NCBI GenBank assembly: GCA_039602395.1
Contig: JBCNJP010000018.1
Span: 434,001-498,000 of the forward strand
Length of the DNA: 64,000 bases
From: Deinandra increscens subsp. villosa
Taxonomy: Eukaryota > Streptophyta > Magnoliopsida > Asterales > Asteraceae
Direction: 5' to 3'
Shown here: piece by piece, positions 42,971-54,432 of the stretch
How the letters are laid out: every line of letters begins with the position of its first letter
How positions within the stretch are numbered: the first letter of the stretch is position 1
Program-made: the position numbers and the translations under genes
Notes under the pieces: model-generated
Database searches by the model: none
What the model was told of the DNA's origin: nothing
What the model saw: the letters and a program-made list of their open reading frames with translations, nothing else

Positions 42971-43887
42971 CATCCAGGTAGGGGTGTCGAAAATACCCGA
43001 ACCCGATTAACCCGACCCAACCCGAACCCGAATAAGTTAACTAGGGTCGGGTCTAATAGGGTCTAGAAAGGTTAATCGGGTTAATCGGGTTAACCCGACA
43101 AACCCGAACTGTTGTTAGGGTCGGGTCTCGGGTAAGTTTTTAAAAATATTTTGGGTTACGGGTTAACCCGAATAACTCGAATAATGATAAGGTTGGCATA
43201 TTTTATAAATAAGGTTAATTTAGACCTAAACTTTATAACCAAGTTTACTATTGTTTTTTAATACAAAAATTAAATTTTTAACCCTACGTGATATATTATT
43301 TACATGAAGCTTTTGCACCCATACCATGAATGTGATCTAATGATGCCATGAAGGCATAAAGTAAAATAGTCACGGTATCGAAAATTGATATGTTGCTTTC
43401 TAACCTTAGTGTTGTTTTCCTTTTGCTTTATTATTACTAAATAAAGTTTATTTGTTTTTTTTTTTTAGTCTAATGAAGCGTATTTGTTTTACCAACTCAT
43501 TCAGAGGTTAATTTTATTTCAGTTCACTTTGTCTGTACAAGATCAATTAAAATGATGCAATGGAGTTAATTGCTTAATATATTCAATGAGATGCTCCACC
43601 GCTAATATTGCTTCTTATTTACTTTTGAGCATATAAGTGGAAGGATTTGCATTTTTCTTAATATTTACCTACGTGCTCTAGTCTATCAACCGATTGTATT
43701 TAGAACCCGACTAACTCGAGTAGCCCGACCCTTCTAACCCGAAACCCGATTAACCCGAACCCGACTAATCCGAACCTTAATAGGGTCGGGTTGTGGGTGA
43801 GATTTTTTTTTATAAAAACCCGACTAACCCGACCCTAATAACCCGAAACCCGAACATGTTAACCCGATTAACACCCCTACATCCAGG
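42971..43887. mobile_element. hAT MITE, 901 bp
   Basis: Body 42979-43879, termini TAGGGGTGTCG and ..ACACCCCTA. An exact 8-bp duplication CATCCAGG lies at 42971-42978 and 43880-43887. Subterminal DNA on each side is dense in ACCCGAACCCG / GGGTTAATCGGG. The AT-rich middle has no transposase. Confidence 0.95.
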
Positions 43888-44272
43888 TCCTTTGCGATAT
43901 TTGTACATCTGACACTTCCGAAATTGACACAGATGGACTTTCCAATACTTCCACCCGAACTTCCTTAGCCAAATGTTTAAAAGCAGTTGAGGCTAATTTA
44001 CTAAGCGCATCCGCTTTTTTGTTCTGAGATCTTGGCACATATATTACTTCACAACTTGAAAATTCCCCCATCATCTTCTTCGCTCGTGCTAGATAGAAAG
44101 CCATGTTTGAACCCTTAGCCTCATAATCCCCATTTACTTGATCAACTACGAGTAAGGAATCCATATGTGCCAGAACACTTTTAGCTCCTAGCTTCTTGGC
44201 CATGCGTAAGCCTGCTAAAAACGCCTCATATTCAGCTTCGTTATTTAAAGTATCAAAATTAAACTTACGCAT
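43888..44272 (-). pseudogene. Tat Gypsy second RNase H (archaeal-type)
   Basis: The minus strand reads NNEAEYEAFLAGLRMAKKLG, MDSLLVVDQVNGDYEAKG and VIYVPRSQNKKADALSKLA. E of NNEAEYEA, D of DSLLV and D of KKADALS are the catalytic acids. Upstream DGSA (YTDGSARSDGS) lies in the preceding frame at about 44380, separated by a frameshift. A second RNase H in addition to the RT-linked one marks the Tat clade. Confidence 0.88.
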
Positions 44273-44355
44273 GTGTTAGCTCATCCCCTTCCGGGCTTAC
44301 CAACATTAAACCTGCACCAACATTATTTAGAATTTCATAGGAAATATTTCATAAT

Positions 44356-45159
44356 TCATACCAAATTAAAGTTACCTGCACTAGATCCATCACTTCTAGC
44401 AGAGCCGTCAGTATATAACCTCCACAGGGGATCCACCCCATCCGATTCATGCGACAATAGCTCCCCTTTTTCAGCTTCTGGAATTTCCGCCAAGAAATCA
44501 GCAACAACCTGTCCTTTGACAGACACCATTGGCCTAAACACAATATCAAACTGCCCTAACTCAATAGCCCATTTCGCCAATCGTTCGGACATTTTCGGTC
44601 TTCTTAAAATTTGATTGATTGGAAACGCAGTGTACACTTCCACACAATATGCCTGAAAATACCTACGCAAGCGCCGCGTTGCTACCATTGCCAATACCAA
44701 CCTTTCCAATGGAGGATACCTTCCTTCATAATCCTTCAACACTTTGCTAACATAATAAATCGGAACCTGCTTTTTACTTCTTTCCGCCAACAATACTGCA
44801 CTTATAGCCCCCTCAGAGGTTGCAATATACATGTAAAGACATTCCCCTTGCTCAGGAGCAGTGAGCGTTGGAAGGGATACCAGTACTTCTTTTAACTTTG
44901 AAAATGCATCCTCCGCTTCTTGCGACCAGCAAAACTCACTTTTACCCGAATAATCTTTCAACATTTTCATAAATGGCAAAGACATATCAGCATAGACTTT
45001 TGCCAAAAATCTATGCAAGGCCACTAATCTTCCAAATAACACCTGAACCTCTTTAACAGAAGCCGGAGATCGCATGTTTACCACCGCTTCAACTTTGTCT
45101 TTACTAGCCTGAATTCCTTCCTTCGATACAAAAACCCCTAAAAACTTTCCGGAATCCAT
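44356..45159 (-). pseudogene. Tat Gypsy RT connection and first RNase H
   Basis: The minus strand reads FLGVFVSKEGIQASKDKVEA, LFGRLVALHRFLAKVYADMS, YMYIATSEGAISAVLLAERS, YVSKVLKDYEGRYPPLERLV. The order matches the Gypsy RT thumb and RNase H. YIATSEGA shows the usual active-site Asp changed, common in Tat elements where the first RNase H is degenerate. It overlaps the RT frame by a frameshift at about 45104-45159. Confidence 0.88.
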
Positions 45160-45805
45160 CCCAAACGAACATTTCTTTCTTCGGGTTTAACTTCATATTA
45201 ATAGATCTCAACCTACCAAATGTGTCTTTTATATCCAAAATCATTTCCCCCTCTGTTTTACTCTTAATAACTATGTCATCCACATATGCCTCCAGATTCC
45301 TTCCGACTTGTGGCTGAAATGTTTTATCCATCAAGCGCTGGTATGTTGCCCCTGCATTCTTCAATCCGAAGGGCATTTTCATATAACAATACGTCCCTTC
45401 CCTTGTTATAAAGGCCGTTTTGTCTTCATCATCCACTGCCATCTGAATTTGGTGATAACCTTTGTAAGCGTCCAGAAAGCACTTCCAACCAAAACCTGCG
45501 AACGCATCTACTTTTGAATCAATCTCGGGAAGGGGATAACATTCTTTAGGACATGCATTATTTAAATCCTTAAAATCAATACACATTCTCCACGACCCAT
45601 CTGGCTTTTTAACCAATACCGGATTAGCCACCCAGGCTGGATATTGCACTTCCCTTAAAATTCCTACTTCGACCAACTTATCAACTTCCTCCTTTACTAC
45701 TGCTGCCCTCTCAGCATCCATCCCCCTTTTGTGTTGATGATATGACTTTCTATCCGGGTATGCATTTAAACAATGTTCTGACAACTCCTTTGGAACCCCC
45801 GTCAT
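45104..45805 (-). pseudogene. Tat Gypsy reverse transcriptase
   Basis: The minus strand reads EVDKLVEVGILREVQYPAWV, WRMCIDFKDLNNACPKE, FLDAYKGYHQIQMAVDDEDK, MPFGLKNAGATYQRLMDK and YVDDIVIKSK. The catalytic YVDD is intact. The C-terminal end runs out of frame. The RT would copy element RNA into DNA in the cytoplasm. Confidence 0.92.
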
Positions 45806-45933
45806 ATCCGAAGGCTGCCATGCAAAAACATTGACACTTTCTTTTAGAAGTGTTAAAACAACTGTTTCCGCCCACCTCCCTGAACAGCACTTCCAACTTG
45901 TATTTTTTGATCTGGGAAAGCATCATTTATCAC

Positions 45934-46752
45934 CTATTTTTCAGACAATATCACTTCCTCTTCTTTCCTCTTGTCCTCCACAGAAACTATTGGAGTACTA
46001 TCCCTTTCAACCCTTACTTCCATTATTCTTACACATGCATCAAAAATTACCGTAGCTATCCCCCTGGGTGTTGGAAACTGAACCATACCATGAACAACCG
46101 ATATAACCGCTCCCAACTTTCGCAATACTGGCCTTCCGAAAATTACATTATGAACAGACACAACTTTCACCACCAAAAATCTAACCTCCAAAGTTCTCAC
46201 ACAACCACCATGCCCCAAAGTTACCGACAAAGTGATTTCTCCCATAGGCCCAACCATTTCCCCTACAAACCCAATTAACGGAGTCTTAGACATAACCATC
46301 CTACCCCGCACATCCGCGTTAAACTGCCTGAAACATGACTCGTACATGATCTCTGTCGCACTTCCACAGTCTATATACACTGTATGCACCTCAAACCCCC
46401 CAATTTGAGTCGTTATCACCACTAGCTCTTCAGTTGCAACATCTTGTCTTATTGGTGAAAAAACTATTTCCTGACACATCCACCCTGGCACATCCTCCAC
46501 TTTTCCTCTAACATTTCTTTCTATAAAAGTACCTTGCCGCATGTGCACCCTATGTATGACTGACATTGTTTTATCATCCTGTTTTCCACCCTGAATAACT
46601 TTCACCAAATGTCCCAACTTTCCTGATTTAACAACCTTATCAATCTCTCGCTTTAAAATAAAACAACTGTCTGTAGTGTGACCTTTGTCTTTATGATAAG
46701 CACAATATTTATCGAAATTATTATATGAAGCTGGACGCTGCCAAGATTTCAC
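45934..46752 (-). pseudogene. Tat Gypsy gag C-terminus and aspartic protease
   Basis: The minus strand begins YCAYHKDKGHTTDSCFILKR (the zinc-binding motif typical of Tat gag), then VYIDCGSATEIMYESCFRQF. The protease active site is D-C-G-S instead of D-S-G-S/T. VIFGRPVLRKLGAVISVVHG follows, as in retropepsins. Confidence 0.85.
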
Positions 46753-47608
46753 TTGGTGTTTTTATCAATTCACTTGGCGTTTTTATCAATTCCACATACT
46801 TTCCATTCCTACCGTTGTTGTAAAAACCACCCCTCTGCTGATAACCATATTGACTATCCCTTCCACCTGACGTTCTATTCCAGCTATTCCATGTACCATT
46901 TCTTTGGTTACCCTGCATTGGACCACTACCTTTAACATTTTAACTTACCCCAACTATCTTTGCCTGGGACTTCCGATTTTCCATCTCCCACATATTACTA
47001 CATGCATTCTTTCCCCTGACGAAAGTTCTTACCCGATCCATTAACGACTCCATAGATGTTATTAAATTTTCATGTAATTTCTCCACTAACTGAGAGTTTC
47101 GCACCCCATGACAAAAACCAGATATCCTTAGCTGATCCCTAGCTCCAACAATCCTCATACTTTCCTTATTAAAACGTGACACAAAATCTTCAATATTTTC
47201 AGTATCCTTCCGCCGGATGTTATGAACTTCCGTGGTATCCTTTATACATCGTTTTTGCTAGTTTAATTGGCGCAAAAACTTTATCCGCAAGTCCTCAAAA
47301 CTGTCAATTCCACCAGACGGTAGTGCATCAAACCACACCCTAGCCAGACCTGTGAATGTTTGTACAAACATATGGCACCACGTTTCTTCTGCACATCCTT
47401 CCAACCTTGCCGTCGTATAAAATTCAAAAACATGATCATCCGGATCGGCCAAACCCCCATACTTACTAACTGTTGATGGCATTTTCAACTTTTTTGGAAA
47501 ATTAGCATCAGCGATCCACTTAACAAACTTAGACTGTGATGTCATAGATACCGGTTTATACAATAAACAATCAGCACAATATGTTAAGTGCTTTGAGCAT
47601 GTAAACAT
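46721..47608 (-). pseudogene. Tat Gypsy gag, central part
   Basis: Minus frames: FVKWIADANFPKKLKMPSTV, YGGLADPDDHVFEFYTTARL, WCHMFVQTFTGLARVWFDAL (47258-47608, retrotransposon gag domain); RFNKESMRIVGARDQLRISG (46940-47182); then a Gly/Arg/Asn-rich linker (46721-46918) with a tandem duplication (ELIKTPS twice). Interrupted by stops and frame changes. Confidence 0.88.
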
Positions 47609-47799
47609 CTCATTAGGTGTACGAAATCATATGATTAACTATTGAATTATAACCAGAAAGTTATATTAAAAACATACCTTGACCTTTTCCTTTCTCTGAG
47701 TATTGTTGTTTGGCTGTAAATCTATTATGATATATTTCATCATCCCGACGTCGCTCGTATTCTTCGTCGACACCTTTAGAGTCTTTTTTCTCAAATTCC

Positions 47800-48186
47800 T
47801 CACCATTTTTTGTACACAATTAACTGCTTTCCGTCGACAGCAACGAGTTGTTCTTTACCTGACGCCTGCTGCTTCTTCAATGAACACAACAATTCTCGGT
47901 TACGCAACAAGAATTCTCGATCAAATTCCTCAACCTCAACTATCTCGTCTGCACTACTCTTACTCATTCCATCATACCGAGCGGATTTATCTGATCGCGC
48001 CGCCGGAATCGAAAATTTGGAACTCGGGGTTGTAGAATCCCCAAACTTCGATCCTGCCACTAAAAACGAAGGAACTGAGCTATCCAACTGGAATTCAGTA
48101 CGAAGTTCACCATTATCCCTGTCAATTTCACGCTCAAGCTCCTCCACCTTTTTCTGATCACCGGTTTTCTCCATCGGTAACTTCAT
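47800..48186 (-). pseudogene. Tat Gypsy gag N-terminal region
   Basis: The minus frame MKLPMEKTGDQKKVEELERE with a Glu/Ser-rich continuation ends at a stop before the gag domain. It is the first ATG-led frame after the primer site and is predicted coiled-coil at its start. Confidence 0.6.
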
Positions 48187-48219
48187 TTAGATCGCACTAA
48201 CAAAAAATAGTCCACTCAC

Positions 48220-48231
48220 GGATGGCGCCAC
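48220..48231 (-). promoter_or_regulatory. Primer binding site of Tat Gypsy
   Basis: The minus strand TGGCGCCATCCGTGAG directly follows the 5' LTR. Confidence 0.8.
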
Positions 48232-48474
48232 TGAAGAAACAAGAACTCCTCAGATCGAATTGCCGTAATCGAACTAAATAAAGATCGAATCGATGAATAA
48301 GAACAACTTAAATGAATATAAAAGTTGAGAGAATTTTATTGATTATGTCACATGCGATTACACATAGTTAAAGTGTAAAAAATGCAACATCCTTCTTTCT
48401 CTCAATAAATGCTCTATCTATAGGAACTTCAGGCTCTTGCTCTTCCGATAAGCACATTCGTCAATTGCTCCGCA
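48232..48474 (-). repeat. 5' LTR of Tat-type Gypsy
   Basis: 243 bp, the same length as 31951-32193, with about 5 percent divergence. TATA box on the minus strand near 48412-48425 (one base changed). Confidence 0.88.
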
Positions 48475-49512
48475 AGTGTCAGCCTTTAAATACCAACCTC
48501 TAAGCAAGTACCGCCTTACCTGTCCTGAAATACTTAAGACAGAAAGGGACTTAATTTCGGTGGTGTCAGTTGTGTATCACATCCAACACTTATAATATAT
48601 CATCACCCGACACTTATTCACATACATAAGCTTAGACCAAATATTCACATTTTCCATTTCTCAAAACTTCATTTAAAAGTTTCATCCTTTATATTACCCG
48701 TTCATTATAACCTTCCTGAAAACTGTTATAACAGGTAATCATCATTTAGAACAATTATAGGCCTTAAAACATTTGACGTATGTGTATCAGCACAAAACAT
48801 GTAAAAGGCATATTAATACATTTCTTTAACATTTCTCATATATACTATTCCTAAAGCAATTTAACATTTTAGGACATTTCACCCATAAATACTATCATAG
48901 CCTTTTCACGTATATTTCAAATTAACAGTCATTTAACAGTTTAATACTGTAAAACATTTCATCAATAATCATTTTCATAATATTTTCATAACCTTTCACG
49001 TATATATCAATCAAAAACCTTTTAACAATTATAATAGTTATAATAGGCAATATTTCGATTATAAACCATTTGAATATATTTTCATAACATTGGTATGTAT
49101 ATCAGCCCGAAAACACTTAAAACATTAGAGTGGGCTCATAGAACTCACCTTATTCTCATAAACATTTAATTCAGGCAAAACCTCCTCTATGTCTTCCAAT
49201 TAAACCTAATCGTGTATTGTATGGCGTTAACACAAGGTTTAATATAATAAACACTTCATATGTTTATTTTAATATCTTATTATCTTAATAATATTCAATT
49301 ATTAAGTTTATTCAATTTTTAAAGGTCAAAAATGACCAAAATGCTCTTTAGGCAGTTATCATTTTCTTTTAACGATAATACGAAGACGCGCATTCCTATA
49401 AGTAAACGTTCACTCCGGGATCGCCCAGTGAGGTATGCCAGTTCCCAGTTGGGATTTATGTGACACCACCCCCCCCCCCCCGCTTTGCCAGAAAACCCAG
49501 TGTACATGCGTT
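48475..49512. other. AT-rich retroelement-like flank, no gene
   Basis: Repeated aacatttc / cataacctttcacgtat wording and agaactcacctt near 49140 suggest non-coding retroelement sequence. A C run of about 14 occurs at 49468-49481. Confidence 0.4.
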
Positions 49513-50338
49513 CACTACTACAAAAACTGCCTTCCTTGACACGCGAACGATGACACTCGATAATTCTTGACGTGCAAAAACTGAAGTGTCAAAATAAAAT
49601 GTCATTTATAGGTAATTCTTAAGAATTCATGACGCGCATTTTTTAGTGTCAAGAATTTCTGTCATATTTAAAAAAAAACACGGAGGACATATAAAAACCG
49701 CGTGTCAAGAAGAAAGTGTCGTCTTTTAATTTTTGGCTCCAAAATTTTGCCCAAAATTTTTAATTTGTGCTCACAGACCCATTCCCGCGACTCAAAGCTT
49801 TTCCCCAAAATTAAGCTTTTCCCCAAAATTTGCCCTAATCTTCCAAATCTCATTCCGCTCCTCTGGAATGCCGACAAAGCTCCGGCCACACCGACGGCGT
49901 CTCCGACCACGCCATTGAAGTTCTTCACCTTCTTTCCTCGTCTGTAAGTTTCCTCATACTCGCTTCCTTATTATCGTACTTTTCTCCACACATTCAACGA
50001 AATGTGTCGGTTTTCACATCAATTTGATGTTCGTGTTTGGCCATTTAGGTAATTTTCCACGCAATCGTTGTTGAAATTACTTCAGGGATCCATCATAGAT
50101 TTTGACCAAAACATTGCTTGTGTTGTTAATTTCACTCCGAGCAGCCCGTCACGACCGTAGACTCCACAGCTGCCTCGCAAAGTGTTTCCGTTTTCCTCGG
50201 AGGTAATGTTCTGATCACCGGCTACTTGTACCTGAATTGTCATGACCTATTTTTGTAACCTCAATTGGTTCCGATCACTTTAATGATGCACACATAAAGA
50301 ACCCCAATTTCCATTGATACTAGGGCTTTTTTATAGTG
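49513..50338 (+). mobile_element. CACTA-like terminus and interior
   Basis: It begins CACTACTACAAAAACTGCC, the CACTA/EnSpm 5' end, followed by subterminal words GTGTCAAG / TTCTTGACGTG in both orientations up to about 49725. A possible opposite end TATAGTG lies at 50332-50338, but the 3-bp flanks (gtt, ggg) disagree, so the element may instead extend into or past the gap. The interior 49740-49940 looks like a captured 5' leader (tccccaaaattaagc.., ATGCCGACAAAGC) with no identifiable product. Confidence 0.55.
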
Positions 50339-50430
50339 GGGTAATTGTTAATTTGAAGATGCAGCATAAAGCACCATAACAGAAGCCTTGAAGATGTACA
50401 CGAATATCAAATCTGCTCTGTATCTTACTT

Positions 50431-50930
50431 NNNNNNNNNNNNNNNNNNNNNNNNNNNNNNNNNNNNNNNNNNNNNNNNNNNNNNNNNNNNNNNNNNNNNN
50501 NNNNNNNNNNNNNNNNNNNNNNNNNNNNNNNNNNNNNNNNNNNNNNNNNNNNNNNNNNNNNNNNNNNNNNNNNNNNNNNNNNNNNNNNNNNNNNNNNNNN
50601 NNNNNNNNNNNNNNNNNNNNNNNNNNNNNNNNNNNNNNNNNNNNNNNNNNNNNNNNNNNNNNNNNNNNNNNNNNNNNNNNNNNNNNNNNNNNNNNNNNNN
50701 NNNNNNNNNNNNNNNNNNNNNNNNNNNNNNNNNNNNNNNNNNNNNNNNNNNNNNNNNNNNNNNNNNNNNNNNNNNNNNNNNNNNNNNNNNNNNNNNNNNN
50801 NNNNNNNNNNNNNNNNNNNNNNNNNNNNNNNNNNNNNNNNNNNNNNNNNNNNNNNNNNNNNNNNNNNNNNNNNNNNNNNNNNNNNNNNNNNNNNNNNNNN
50901 NNNNNNNNNNNNNNNNNNNNNNNNNNNNNN
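50431..50930. other. Assembly gap (500 N)
   Basis: Exactly 500 undetermined bases. The round number suggests a placeholder rather than a measured length. Confidence 0.99.
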
Positions 50931-52593
50931 GATATGTTCAAATGAGAATGAATGTTTTACCTAAGATGAGTGACAACAAATCTGGACAATCAGATGATGA
51001 ATTCAATAGATGAGATTGTTGGAAGGGGATAAATAGAAAAAATTAAAGTTCGGAAGGGTAAAATATAAAGAGCAACTCTTGTTCCACTTTTTTCAAGTTC
51101 CCCTCCATTTTCACCATAATTGTAGTTCCATTTTTATCTTTAATTCAAATATATGTTTAAACGGCCATTTTTCAGATATGTTTTTCTTTAATTTTTTTTA
51201 GCTTGTAACAAACACAAACCAGTACAAAAGAGATGATTGTGCTGGTTTAGTTTTAAAGTTTTTTTTTTTTTTTTTACCTTTTTCTTATGCTAGTTTACTT
51301 TTTTTTTCTTCTCATTTTATGTTGCTATATTGTGATTAAATGATTTACTACTTGTAATATATATATTTTTCATTTGAAATTTTGTAATAACACAAAACAA
51401 CACAACAAGCACAACCATCACAAGCCTGTACAAAAGAGCTGGTTGTGCTGGTATGGGTTTTCACGTTTTTGACATTTTCTTGTTCCGGTTTGCCTGTGTT
51501 TTTTTGTTTCATATGTTGGTTTTCTAGACCTCATTTTTGTTTTTTTGTTTATTCTCTCTTTAGTTGTGATTGTGTAATGTAAGGCTGTAAGCATCACACC
51601 GTTTACTTGTGTGATGTTACTGTGTGATTAAATGATCTATTGCTTTTAATATATATTTTCCAATTAAAAATTTATAAGAGAACATAACTATCACAACAAA
51701 CACACACCAGTACAAAACAACACAATGTGAAAACAAAACAAAACAAAAAAATTTCTAGGCTTCGAATTAAGGTTTAAAAATTAGCACATCATTAAAACGC
51801 TACCGACACAACCTAAAAAAAATTGATATAAAAAACACCAAGAAAAATATCCATTTTTTTCCCTCTAAATTTAGCAAACTTATATTCGAATTAAAGATAA
51901 AAAATACAACTAGAATTTTGGTGAAATATTTTTTTGGAAAATAAGGTGCTATAAAAAGGTTATAGCCGTTTTTAAAAAAAAGGGAGGGGGGGGGGGGGTG
52001 AACACGTAGTAAAAATGCCCTTATGCTCAATTATTCATAAATGGAGGGAACAAGTGTTGGAATTTTGGGAGAAAATTTGTGAAAAATGGGTTTTTTCACT
52101 AAGTGTGAAAATGAGTAAGTGTGAAATGAGGTTTTTCACCAACTTTGGACACAAATAAAATACAGATAACATAGGTTGTTGATGTTGTATTTTCTAGGTT
52201 TGTATAGTACGTTGTGAGGGCTTTCAACGAACTAAACCAAGTCCAAAACCGAACTCGTATGAATGAGATGTCGACGCTCCAAGTTGAGGGTTCGCAACTG
52301 TGTAAGCTGCGAAAATAGAGAAGAAAATGTAGTGGAACTCATCCCACATTCGTCGTGGGATGAATCTTGAAGTCGTTAATAAGGTGGAAATTTCACCTAC
52401 TATTTTTTCCTCTAGTAGGACACATCCCTTGGACCCTAACACCCCTAACTCGCACTCACAGTGGTGCTTTGATGGTGCACTTTGCAGTTCGCATCGTTGC
52501 GAGCCGCTTGAGAGCCGCCTTATTGTTTGTAAGTTCAGCCGGATGTGTTCCGGTTGAAGTTCAAGCGAAACTCCAGTTCAACCGGAAAAACAC
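50931..52593. other. Non-coding with diverged hairpin-bearing repeats
   Basis: ccagtacaaaagagatgattgtgctgg (51217-51243) and gcctgtacaaaagagctggttgtgctgg (about 51424) are copies about 207 bp apart, with a partial third near 51700. Each can form a CCAGYACAA stem. T16 at about 51257 and G14 near 51984-51997. 52195-52560 has a 72-codon minus frame and a 65-codon plus frame, unassigned. Confidence 0.45.
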
Positions 52594-53085
52594 TGTAACA
52601 ATCCAGGAAATGGACTGTTACGTATTTTTGCTTTAATTTCCTTTGAACCACTTTAATTCTGAGTTGAAACAGAATATTCAAGTCAATTAAAACTGAATTC
52701 ATATTAAAGACGTTTAATATGAAGTTTGACTATAAATTTAATTCCTTTTATGTTTCAAGAGCTCACATCCACTATAAATAGAGCCTCATGGGTGGAGGCT
52801 CATGACACCAAGAATTGATACAGAATTCCGAAACTCTCTCTCTCTCTCATTCTTCTCTATCAAGAACTCCTTCATATCTTCATCAAGATCTTCAAGTGTT
52901 ATAAGGTAAATTCGGGCTTTGCTTTATCCCGATCGTACACATCGGCTTTGGCGATTATACCCTCGGAAGCAAAACGAGTTCTTTGGTAGATCCGGAATTT
53001 ATTTTAAGGGACTCGGGTTTTGACCCGAATCCTTCGCCGTTTAAATCCGTCTTTCGTAATCAAATTTGATTAACATATATATTTA
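52594..53085 (+). repeat. LTR-like sequence
   Basis: It starts TGTAACAATCC with an early inverted copy ggactgttacg. A TATA box TATAAATA at 52773-52780 is followed by a CT-rich leader. The 3' boundary is not determined. Confidence 0.4.
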
Positions 53086-53552
53086 AACCTCTTTTGATAC
53101 AAATTAAATTTGTCACGGTTTTCAAACTAATTATAATTTTTTTACTTATATGTTATCACAATTTATTCACTGTTCTTATTGTCCTTTTTCATTTTATATT
53201 TCCATTGTGTATTATTTCATCTCAATTGTAATATATCTTTATCATTTATTTGTATTGTATTTCCACTTCTTTCCGTTGTAATCCTATTAGAATAGGAAAA
53301 TTTCCATTGATTGTATTGTAATAGATTAGTTTTCTTTTTGTTATAATCGTACGAAATCTCAAAATTATATATTTTAAATTAAATTGCGAATGGTTTTCCT
53401 ACAACAAAGCACTTGACAAACACTCATTGATTCTTAGATAACTTAGACAAACTGGATATATGCAACTGAACCGTCCCCTATTATAGTATAGATTTAAATT
53501 GTTTAAAATGTTAAATTATTTTCATATTAAGTCCAAGGAGTAATAATCAAAA

Positions 53553-53600
53553 CTAGTGGGTTTTCATTCGCGCATTCGCGGCGAGAATTCTATACATATA
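53553..53600 (-). mobile_element. Helitron-like 3' terminus
   Basis: Minus strand: hairpin words CGCCGCGAATGCGCG, then aatgaaaaccCACTAGT. CTAG at 53553-53556 followed by TTT. The body would extend right; the 5' end was not found. Confidence 0.4.
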
Positions 53601-54432
53601 CAGTAGATTTGACACAATTTAACTTAAACAAAATCTACACATATCACAACGTAAATAAAAATAGACATGGCCTGTTCTCAATAAAACCTATATCGCAAGT
53701 TGTAAAAAAACTTAAGAAAACTTGGATCTTGACCCATCTCTGCGAAACCGAGTCCCCACGTTAAAACTCTTGATTCGCATTGAAAACGAATCGAATTTCA
53801 AAAAGATCTAGATGAAAACTCAAACTAACATGGACACTTCGACACAATATGCTAAAAATAACTTTAGTAGAAAATATAATTTATAGCCAAAATCATAAAG
53901 ATAAACGTCAAAAAAATCTAATATAAAATTAGATATATTTTGTACTTCTGATTTGGTTTAATGGATCTTAATAATCTAAGTTATTCTCAGTTGGCCGATA
54001 ATAATCCCAATTACGAAAATTTTCCACAATAATCCGAATTATCAAGGTATTGGAAGTATATGCACCGCCGTTAAATCAACCATAACACCGTTAGTGTTTG
54101 CTGACATGACATATGACGTGGCATCATATGTGGCTTTTTTAACCAGGTTATTAAAAGGAGGGACTATATTTGTAGTTATTTAAAGATGAGGGGTCTTTTT
54201 AAAATCGATGAAGAGGATAGAAGGGGGGGGGGGGGGGGCACCATCACCATTTTCTCCTCCCGTCTCCTCTCATCTGTCCCTTTCTCCTCCTGTCTCCTCC
54301 CATCGCCACCTCTAAAATAGATGAAGGAAGTGAGTTCGGTGGTGGCCACCATCTACATCGAACGCTAGCGAGCTGCGTGGCCACCATCTGGAGAAGTGAG
54401 GAGAGTCAGCGAGCTCCGACATCGTCTCCGGC
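53601..54432. other. Intergenic, no gene recognised
   Basis: Includes a G run at 54223-54238 and CTCCTCCCGTCTCC repeats near 54250-54300. No ORF of note. Confidence 0.4.

Larger units (their letters stand above)
31951..48474 (-). mobile_element. Tat-type Gypsy retrotransposon (minus strand), with nested insertions
   Basis: Two 243-bp LTRs (31951-32193 and 48232-48474) enclose, read on the minus strand, primer site, gag, protease, RT, RNase H, a second RNase H, integrase, then an ORF on the opposite strand. The dual RNase H and antisense ORF after pol are hallmarks of the Tat branch. Insertions at 36822-42763 and 42979-43879 break pol; numerous frameshifts add to this. LTRs differ at about a dozen of 243 positions. 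No matching target duplication was found (cccga vs agtgt), so one flank may be altered. Confidence 0.85.
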
